This document shows positions 59,034 through 64,000 of a stretch of DNA of 64,000 bases, one piece after another. Where the stretch lies: contig NZ_NBXA01000021.1 in NCBI RefSeq assembly GCF_003399625.1, positions 1 through 64,000 of the forward strand. Direction: 5' to 3'. This stretch comes from Subtercola boreus (lineage in GTDB: Bacteria; Actinomycetota; Actinomycetes; Actinomycetales; Microbacteriaceae). The position numbers and the translations under genes are program-made. Under the pieces are notes generated by a model. That model did not search any database. It saw nothing but the letters and a program-made list of their open reading frames with translations, and was not told where the DNA came from. Each line of letters starts with the position of its first letter. Position 1 is the first letter of the stretch.

Positions 59034-59423
59034 CTATTTTTCTCTGTCATACCATTCATAGAAGACTGCCCACGCAACCCCAATCTCTGTGGGGACGCGA
59101 CTGTCTTTCGGCTTCCTAGAGCCGTGTGTTGCGAACCATCGGTCGCCATGCTTGACGACGTAGACCCGCGACCCACCGTTGAGGTGAACCTTCAATTCGT
59201 GGACTTCGTTGCCCATTGAGTCAGTGGCGAGATGTCGCATTTTTTCAGGCGACCTGATGTGCTTTCCCTCAGCGAGGTACTCGAAATACCTCTGAAAATG
59301 TGCCTTTGCCTGGTCTGCCAAGCCGTCGATGTAGTCCCATGCATCACACCTTCCGGAGAGTTGAACAATGGCGAGAACACTGTCCACGCCTTCGAGTAGC
59401 TGACGTTCAGAGTGTTCTGTCAT
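59034..59423 (-). CDS. HigB/RelE-like toxin
   Basis: The 129-residue protein resembles HigB/Gp49-type RelE-fold mRNA endonucleases: an N-terminal helical part (AKAHFQRYFEYLAEGKHI), then KMRHLATDSMGNEVHELKVH, SRVYVVKHGDRWFATHGSRKPK and a helix AWAVFYEWYDREK. It is the first gene of the leftward cluster and is followed by the XRE antitoxin. It would cleave mRNA on the ribosome. Key catalytic residues in this family are poorly conserved, so activity is unproven. Confidence 0.7.
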   Translation of the reverse strand: MTEHSERQLLEGVDSVLAIVQLSGRCDAWDYIDGLADQAKAHFQRYFEYLAEGKHIRSPEKMRHLATDSMGNEVHELKVHLNGGSRVYVVKHGDRWFATHGSRKPKDSRVPTEIGVAWAVFYEWYDREK

Positions 59424-59808
59424 AACTTAACACGCGCGGATCCTTCCTCACAACGAACGTTGCGCTATTGACAAAACACAGAGAAAACGTGCAGCCCCTC
59501 AACAGCGCACAAAACGTCCCCCGCGTCGAACAACCGTCACCTACATGTTTACCAGCCGCCACCGACGCAGACGACGTCCACGCAGCAATTGTCCGATTGA
59601 GCAAAGGAACACCTCACATCAGCTGACATTTGACCGGTCAAACTGGCTGCCGCGCGCAAGGCGCTATGCGCGTGTAGTTCACAACGACGTGTGTGGCGAA
59701 CGTTCGCCTGCGAAATCGCGCGCAGGCGCGTTGCGCGTGTAGTTCACATTTCGCGACGGTGCACCGATGAACTGCTGACCCAGCGCGTGCACGTGTTGCG
59801 CGTGTAGT
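59424..59808. other. Long intergenic region with palindromes and spaced repeats
   Basis: No gene is visible in these 385 bases. They contain the toxin operon promoter (TTGACA on the minus side is not obvious), a perfect 14-bp palindrome TTTGACCGGTCAAA at 59629-59642, a second perfect one GGCGAACGTTCGCC at 59695-59708, and the 65-bp-spaced repeats listed separately. The left part is A/C-rich and unlike the coding DNA around it. It may hold a regulatory centre of the element. Confidence 0.5.
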
Positions 59809-59811
59809 TCA
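59667..59811. repeat. 15-bp repeat in three copies with an exact 65-bp period
   Basis: TGCGCGTGTAGTTCA is found identically at 59667-59681, 59732-59746 and 59797-59811. The intervals are 65 bp and 65 bp. The bases between copies are not conserved, except for G/C-rich flanks just before each copy. The third copy reaches into the stop codon of the leftward phage gene at 59809. Confidence 0.75.
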
Positions 59812-60432
59812 GATCCGAGCATTGAGCATGGCGATGAACGGCAGCGCCTGGCTCATTGGCACACCCCGGGACCTGAACGCCTGCAGGAGCTGCTCGTCGG
59901 TCGCTGTGCGGAGGTCCAGGTTGCCGACGCCTTGGCGGATGATGCGCATGGTCTTGTCATCGAGGTCGAGTAGGCCGCGGTCGACTGCTGAAGCGCGGTA
60001 CACCGGTGCAGCCTGCGGTAGCGCGTCTGACGGCGCGGGCGTTGCTGGTGTTTCCACGGCGGCGGCCGGCTGCTCGACGACTGGAGCGAGCTCGGGGTGC
60101 GTCGCGTGGAGCTTTGCCCGCTGCCGCTCGATCTTCGCTCGAAGTACCTCAAGGTCGAGGGTGGTCCTGATCTCGCGCTCGACGAGCCCCGGCCGCCGGC
60201 GTTGCAAGTTGTACCGATAATGGACGTTGTGCTGGGCGAGCTTCCTCTGCCGCGTCCACAGCTTCAGGGCTTCCATACGGGCGGTGGTGAAATCGACGTC
60301 GCCGAGATCCCGGGCGAGGAGCGCGCGCATGGTGTTTAGCCACTGCTCGGCGTAAGACTCATCGATCGCGAGTATCTCCCGCTGCTTCGCCCGAGCACGT
60401 TCGCCCTCCGCCGGGATGATTCCTTCGCCCAT
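59809..60432 (-). CDS. Phage protein of unknown function
   Basis: The 207-residue protein is basic and helical in its first half (WLNTMRALLARDLGDVDFTTARMEALKLWTRQRKLAQ seen in parts), has an Ala/Pro linker (AAAVETPATPAPSDALPQAAP) and a compact C-terminal end (DDKTMRIIRQGVGNLDLRTA, LPFIAMLNARI). AGGAG lies before the ATG at 60432. It is the last gene of the leftward phage module. I recognise no family. Confidence 0.6.
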   Translation of the reverse strand: MGEGIIPAEGERARAKQREILAIDESYAEQWLNTMRALLARDLGDVDFTTARMEALKLWTRQRKLAQHNVHYRYNLQRRRPGLVEREIRTTLDLEVLRAKIERQRAKLHATHPELAPVVEQPAAAVETPATPAPSDALPQAAPVYRASAVDRGLLDLDDKTMRIIRQGVGNLDLRTATDEQLLQAFRSRGVPMSQALPFIAMLNARI

Positions 60433-60444
60433 CTGCTGCTTCTC

Positions 60445-60621
60445 CTACCCGTAGTACTTCGATGATGCCGACCCGAATGGGTGGCCGCGGACTTGGCTTT
60501 CGAGGACTCGCCGGAGCTGCACCATGCGGACCTCGCGGCCTCGCGTGCTCAGTTCGTGGTCTACCTGGCCGGACTTGATCAGCTCTGAAGGTGTTGGGGG
60601 CGTGCTCGGCGCGATGCACAC
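60445..60621 (-). CDS. Small phage protein
   Basis: A frame of 58 codons from a GTG at 60621 contains TPSELIKSGQVDHELSTRGR and ends RGHPFGSASSKYYG. The C-terminal part has conserved-looking, well-spaced charged residues. The start lacks a ribosome site, so the true start may differ. It lies between two other small genes in the same direction, 12 bp before the gene at 59809-60432. Confidence 0.45.
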   Translation of the reverse strand: MCIAPSTPPTPSELIKSGQVDHELSTRGREVRMVQLRRVLESQVRGHPFGSASSKYYG

Positions 60622-60645
60622 CGAGCACGCGAGGGGATGGAACGA

Positions 60646-60762
60646 TTACAACCGCTGGAGCGGCGTGGGGGTGGTGGGCGGCTCGGGATGGCTGAAGACA
60701 GGCGTAAGGTCGCCTGACTCCTGCGCGGCCCTGAGGCGCTCTGTGAGCGTCGGGTCAGCCAC
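60646..60762 (-). CDS. Very small phage peptide
   Basis: A GTG at 60762 lies 2 bp after the previous stop and opens 38 codons (VADPTLTERLRAAQESGDL ... TPTPLQRL). The close spacing to the gene before it supports translation. The Pro/Thr-rich tail is likely unstructured. Function unknown. Confidence 0.4.
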   Translation of the reverse strand: MADPTLTERLRAAQESGDLTPVFSHPEPPTTPTPLQRL

Positions 60763-60764
60763 GG

Positions 60765-60941
60765 TCAGAACTGCTCGTCACGGAGCCGCTGCCGGCGGGT
60801 GGTGACGATTGCGTGCACTCGATCGTGCGATGCGTCCTGTTCCGCCTGCGCAGCGTCACGCCGCGCCTCGAACTCAGCGCGAGCATCCTCCGCTGCAGCG
60901 ATCTCGGCCTTCTGCTCCTCCGTCAAGCGAGCGGCCGTCAT
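60765..60941 (-). CDS. Small helical phage protein
   Basis: An ATG at 60941 overlapping the stop of the upstream gene (ATGA) opens 58 codons. The product (MTAARLTEEQKAEIAAAEDA, RAEFEARRDAAQAEQDA, RQRLRDEQF) is almost entirely charged helix, probably a coiled coil. It would be missed by a 60-residue cut-off. No known family. Confidence 0.55.
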   Translation of the reverse strand: MTAARLTEEQKAEIAAAEDARAEFEARRDAAQAEQDASHDRVHAIVTTRRQRLRDEQF

Positions 60942-61594
60942 CGCGCGACGCGCTCGCTCAGCGCAACCCGCAGCGTGGCGGGCAGATCACCCCGGACAAT
61001 CTCCTGAAGGTTCGAGCCGTACGGCAGAGGAAGACCACCCCGGCTCTGCGCGACAGCCTGCACGGCCGCACGCACCCAAAGCCCTTCGTGCTCCTGGCCA
61101 TACTGCACCCCGTCGACCGTGATGCTCATGGTCTCGTTGCCTTGGGCCATGACCGCGAAGTTCGCCCGGTCGAAGTGCTCCGGCTCCGTGCCCTCCCCCC
61201 AGTTGGATCGTGCCGGAACTCCCCCGCGTGAGAACTCCGTCGACGCGACGTTCAGCAGCGCCTTGTTGCTCTCGATGACCTGGCCCAGTCGCTCGAGCGC
61301 TGCCACCGCTTCGTCGTACGCATCGACCGGGTCGAAAAACCCTCCGCTGTTGAACAGGTCCGCGACCTCCCGCTTTGTCTTTCCTCGCAGCAGCTCGGCG
61401 TCGCGCGCCTTCTGCGTCTCTGCTTTTCTCTCCGCGCCCTGGCGGCGCAGCTTCGCCCAAGAGAGCCGTTCGCGGGCTTCGGTGAGCTGGGTGACGGTCA
61501 CGTCCTCGCCGTCGATCACCGCCTTCTCCAGCGCCTCGACAGCCTTCTCGGCATCTTCGGGTGTCAGGTCGGTTTCAATGTTCTGGTCGCTCAC
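60938..61594 (-). CDS. Phage protein of unknown function
   Basis: The 218-residue protein begins with an acidic helical half (LTPEDAEKAVEALEKAVIDGEDVTVTQL, RERLSWAKLRRQGAERKAETQKA, seen in parts), likely coiled coil, and ends with a beta-rich part (MSITVDGVQYGQEHEGLWVRA). GTG start at 61594 behind AAAGG. It lies downstream of the tape measure gene and may be structural, but I recognise no family. Confidence 0.6.
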   Translation of the reverse strand: MSDQNIETDLTPEDAEKAVEALEKAVIDGEDVTVTQLTEARERLSWAKLRRQGAERKAETQKARDAELLRGKTKREVADLFNSGGFFDPVDAYDEAVAALERLGQVIESNKALLNVASTEFSRGGVPARSNWGEGTEPEHFDRANFAVMAQGNETMSITVDGVQYGQEHEGLWVRAAVQAVAQSRGGLPLPYGSNLQEIVRGDLPATLRVALSERVAR

Positions 61595-61666
61595 GGTGGA
61601 GCCTTTCTGTTTGAGTGGTTGGGTGCTGCGGATCCGGCGGCCCTGCAGCGTCCGGAGATCGTGGGG

Positions 61667-62158
61667 TCAGGCGGTCGTCTCGGTCCCGCCGGCGGCGGCT
61701 TCGATGAGCTCCTCCATGCGAGGCGAGACGGCATGCGGTGAGATGCCGAGGGTTGTCACGAGCAGCCGGAGCGCTGCGACGCCGCCGGCCATCCCTCCCC
61801 CACCGTCGACATACGTGGTGACTCCATCCATGCCCAGCACGGTCTGCCACAGCAGCGCCGGGAGGAGCACATCTTGCGCCTCAGCGGTGGAGAGCTCGTC
61901 CTCGCAGCGGAGGTAGTTCGTGCGGTGCGCCTCGGGCAGCGGCACGAGTGTTTTGTCTTCGTGCCACCGCCCACCGTCGACGCAGATGCGGAGGAGATCT
62001 TCCATCCCGTCGGCGGGGATCGCGCGTGCCGTGATGCGGAGGTAGTGGTCTGTGACCTGCTTCCCCATCCGGCCGGGTAGGGGCTTGATGATGAACGGCT
62101 GGTCGATGTTGTCGAGGGTGAGCTCGAGGTTACGGCCGGCGAGTGTTGCGGTGATCAT
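61667..62158 (-). CDS. Tail assembly chaperone-like phage protein
   Basis: The 163-residue protein (LELTLDNIDQPFIIKPLPGRMG, LRCEDELSTAEAQDVLLPALLWQ, GGGGMAGGVAALRLLVTTLGIS, in parts) resembles the gpG-type tail assembly chaperones of actinobacteriophages. These usually lie before the tape measure gene, whereas here it lies after it, so the assignment is tentative. ATG at 62158. Confidence 0.5.
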   Translation of the reverse strand: MITATLAGRNLELTLDNIDQPFIIKPLPGRMGKQVTDHYLRITARAIPADGMEDLLRICVDGGRWHEDKTLVPLPEAHRTNYLRCEDELSTAEAQDVLLPALLWQTVLGMDGVTTYVDGGGGMAGGVAALRLLVTTLGISPHAVSPRMEELIEAAAGGTETTA

Positions 62159-62209
62159 GGTTCTCGTTTCTCTGGTGGGTTTGGGTGGCGCATCGTGTGT
62201 GCTGAGAGA

Positions 62210-62452
62210 TCAGAGAGTGATTGGCAGGTCCTCATCTGCAATCCGCTTGATGTTGCCGCGCGTCTCGGGGTCGTCGCTCCATTCGATATGGAGGTTCGGT
62301 CGGGGACCTGTTCGTGAAGGCATCCGGTAGAGGTTGCCTTCGTCGTCAGCAACCACGATCCAGAGCCGACCGGCTGGAGGTCCGTCCTCTAGCGCGCGAG
62401 ATGAAGGTCCGTTTGGGTCTGACTTTTCGAGCAAGCGGATTGGTTCGGGCAT
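62210..62452 (-). CDS. Small phage protein
   Basis: The 80-residue protein (MPEPIRLLEKSDPNG, LWIVVADDEGNLYRMPSRTG, LHIEWSDDPETRGNIKRIA) starts behind GGAAGAGAG at 62452, 38 bp after the tape measure stop. Alternating strands suggest a small beta domain. Unknown function. Confidence 0.55.
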   Translation of the reverse strand: MPEPIRLLEKSDPNGPSSRALEDGPPAGRLWIVVADDEGNLYRMPSRTGPRPNLHIEWSDDPETRGNIKRIADEDLPITL

Positions 62453-62489
62453 GTTGTTCTCTCTTCCTGTTGCAGTAGTTGAAAGGTGA

Positions 62490-64000
62490 CTATCTGGTCT
62501 CGCGGACGATCTGGTTCACTTCAGCGCGGACGAGCTTTGAAATGGACGGGCCGTCGATCCCGGGCGGCAGTTGGAGCACGATGTCTCCCGTCCAGGTGAG
62601 CCCGCCGGACTTCGCTGGAGCGCCCGTGAAGCCGCCGTCAGCGAACCGCTGCGCGCCGGCCGGGATCATCTGGTAGCCCATCTCTGCGACCATCGCCGCG
62701 GCGATCTGGAGGGACCGCGCCCGCTTCGACTCGGCCATGGGGACGTAGTACTCGCCACCGGTCTCCGGCTCCGCCCAGACCCGCATGTCGCCGGCCTTCG
62801 CGTACTGGGCGACGTGCTTCTCAGTCGCTCCCCCGTTGGCGAAGAAGTCGATCCGGCCGCCGTTTGCTTGGAACTGCGGCTGCAGAACACCGACACCGAC
62901 CGGGGCGCTCACCTGCTGGTTGTTCGCGGTTCGAAACAGGTTCAGCAAACTGTTGATCTTCTCCGCGGCCGTTGCCGTTTCGACGTTCACGACCGGGTTG
63001 AAGCCCTCGACCTTCAGCTTGTAGTCCGCGATGATCTGCTCGACGGTCGCGGTGCCGTTGGCGAGCTTCGTCGCGATCTCGTCCGCGGCGCCCTGCCCGA
63101 GCTGAGCGGCTGCCGCTGCGATGACCGGGGCCGAGGTGGAGAGGGTGTTCGCGAAAGTGCCCACGGACTGGCCGACCTTCTCAGCGACAACCGCGTCGAG
63201 CTTCGCGAGCTCGTCTCCCGAAGCGTTCACCAGCTGGGCGACGAGCGGGGCGCCCTCAGGGCCGAGCTGCGCGAGCTGGTCGAGGGTGCCCTGCGTGACC
63301 TTCCCCGAGAGGAGAAGCATGTTCCGTTCCCAGTTGTTCTGAGCGTCCACCTGCTTCTGGAGGTCTTCGAGGTACCCGTCGACGTTCACGGTCACGCCGT
63401 CGTAGTAGTCCTGCCAGCTGTCTTCTGAGCTTTCCGTCGCATCGGCTGTCGACTGGGCGAGGTCCTGGTTCTTCTGCACGATCGTGTCGTACGCGCCGCC
63501 GAGATCGATGAACGCGGCATCAGATTCCGAGATCATCTTCAGCCAGTCCTCGAGCGCCTTCTGCTCCGCCTCGGTGGCCTTCACCTGCTCCTCGATCGCA
63601 GCCTTCGTCTTCGCCAGCGCGGGTGGCACACCTTCGGTTGCGAGCTTCAGGAGGGTTGTGTTGTCTGCGCCGAGCCCGAGCGCGGTCGCCTGCTTCGTGA
63701 GCGCGTCACGGTACGCCGGCATGGCGTCGAGGAGCTTCTGCTGCTGCTCCGCGTTCAGGTGGTTCTCGTCCGAGAGGTTCTTGAACGATCGTGCCGCTGA
63801 GGGGAGGTCGGTCTCCGCCATGGTGCCGAGCGCTTCCCCGACTCGGTGGAGTGAGTCGACGGCGCCCTGCTGGTTCAACGTGAGGGTGAGCCAGTCGGCG
63901 ACCCCGTCGTTCGAGACCTTGTCGAGCAGTCCCGGGAGGTCCTTCAGCGAGTCGGCGTAGTCGCCCCAGATCGTCCGTTCCGTGTCCGATCGCTGCGACG
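62490..64000 (-). CDS. Phage tail tape measure protein, C-terminal part (runs off right edge)
   Basis: The frame is open from the stop at 62490 to the window edge, giving at least 503 residues. It contains long helical stretches rich in Ala, Gln, Asp and Leu (ALAKTKAAIEEQVKATEAEQKALEDWL seen in parts). The C-terminus is typical of tape measure proteins: repeated ANGGRIDFFANGG and FADGGFTG-type glycine turns, EPETGGEYYVPMAESKR, and MIPAGAQRFADGG. The protein sets tail length and helps DNA entry. It is the best evidence that the right end of the window is a phage. Confidence 0.85.
   Translation of the reverse strand, partial: SQRSDTERTIWGDYADSLKDLPGLLDKVSNDGVADWLTLTLNQQGAVDSLHRVGEALGTMAETDLPSAARSFKNLSDENHLNAEQQQKLLDAMPAYRDALTKQATALGLGADNTTLLKLATEGVPPALAKTKAAIEEQVKATEAEQKALEDWLKMISESDAAFIDLGGAYDTIVQKNQDLAQSTADATESSEDSWQDYYDGVTVNVDGYLEDLQKQVDAQNNWERNMLLLSGKVTQGTLDQLAQLGPEGAPLVAQLVNASGDELAKLDAVVAEKVGQSVGTFANTLSTSAPVIAAAAAQLGQGAADEIATKLANGTATVEQIIADYKLKVEGFNPVVNVETATAAEKINSLLNLFRTANNQQVSAPVGVGVLQPQFQANGGRIDFFANGGATEKHVAQYAKAGDMRVWAEPETGGEYYVPMAESKRARSLQIAAAMVAEMGYQMIPAGAQRFADGGFTGAPAKSGGLTWTGDIVLQLPPGIDGPSISKLVRAEVNQIVRETR

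Noticed and set aside
59667-59811. CRISPR array
   Set aside because: There are only three 15-bp units with 50-bp spacers, no cas genes, and a repeat too short for a CRISPR. It is reported as a spaced repeat.

Overview
The window is high-GC DNA with densely overlapping genes (ATGA and GTGA stop/start overlaps) and many GTG starts. Its gene content is typical of an actinobacterium, most likely a member of the Microbacteriaceae; the family is inferred from protein style, since no rRNA is present. From about 55.6 kb to the right edge the DNA belongs to an integrated phage or phage-like element.

Left part (1-7.8 kb): two Asp23/Gls24-type envelope proteins around an ECF-like sigma factor, arfB, a hipBA toxin-antitoxin pair with an operator-like inverted repeat, a VOC protein, a class A beta-lactamase pseudogene whose catalytic core is deleted, an aldo/keto reductase and a Fic protein.

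Central part (7.8-49.5 kb): a large catabolic island that I read as an aryl C-glycoside utilisation locus. It carries two pyranose-oxidase-like GMC flavoproteins (C-glycoside 3-oxidase type) and five sets of C-glycoside deglycosidase alpha (TIM barrel) and beta (DUF6379-type) domains. Three sets are gene pairs; two are natural beta-alpha fusions in one chain. With them are a binding-protein ABC sugar importer, Gfo/Idh/MocA dehydrogenases and further sugar isomerases for the released keto-sugar, and ROK and LysR regulators. A ten-gene aromatic operon (17-18 kb leftward to 7.8 kb) encodes an extradiol dioxygenase, two FAH-family hydrolases, a cyclase-family hydrolase, a flavin monooxygenase, an ACMSD-like amidohydrolase, an SDR, an MFS exporter, one of the GMC oxidases and a small membrane protein. 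A complete protocatechuate block (pcaHGBDC with a divergent IclR regulator and pobA) follows. The proposed logic is: import the C-glycoside, oxidise the sugar at C3, cleave the C-C bond, then degrade the aromatic aglycone and the sugar separately. Short CGACATAA-like half-sites recur in front of several of these operons. The island also contains a second Fic gene, a truncated FtsX-type permease and a YhcG-type nuclease gene broken by a single stop codon.

49.5-55.5 kb: a TetR/SDR divergent pair with two operator-like palindromes, a NarL-type two-component system with a membrane-anchored alpha/beta hydrolase, and a disulfide-reductase-like flavoprotein lacking the usual C-terminal catalytic dyad.

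55.6-64 kb: the 3' half of a tRNA-Tyr gene marks an attachment site, followed by integrase-arm-like repeats and an excisionase-like gene. Next come a Panacea-domain antitoxin with an overlapping partner, small genes, and a three-gene HigB-HigA-SecB-like cluster that looks like a toxin-antitoxin-chaperone (TAC) system. An intergenic region with a 15-bp repeat recurring exactly every 65 bp precedes a leftward phage module ending in a tail tape measure gene cut by the window edge. Several genes under 60 codons were found here by reading overlapping stop/start codons.
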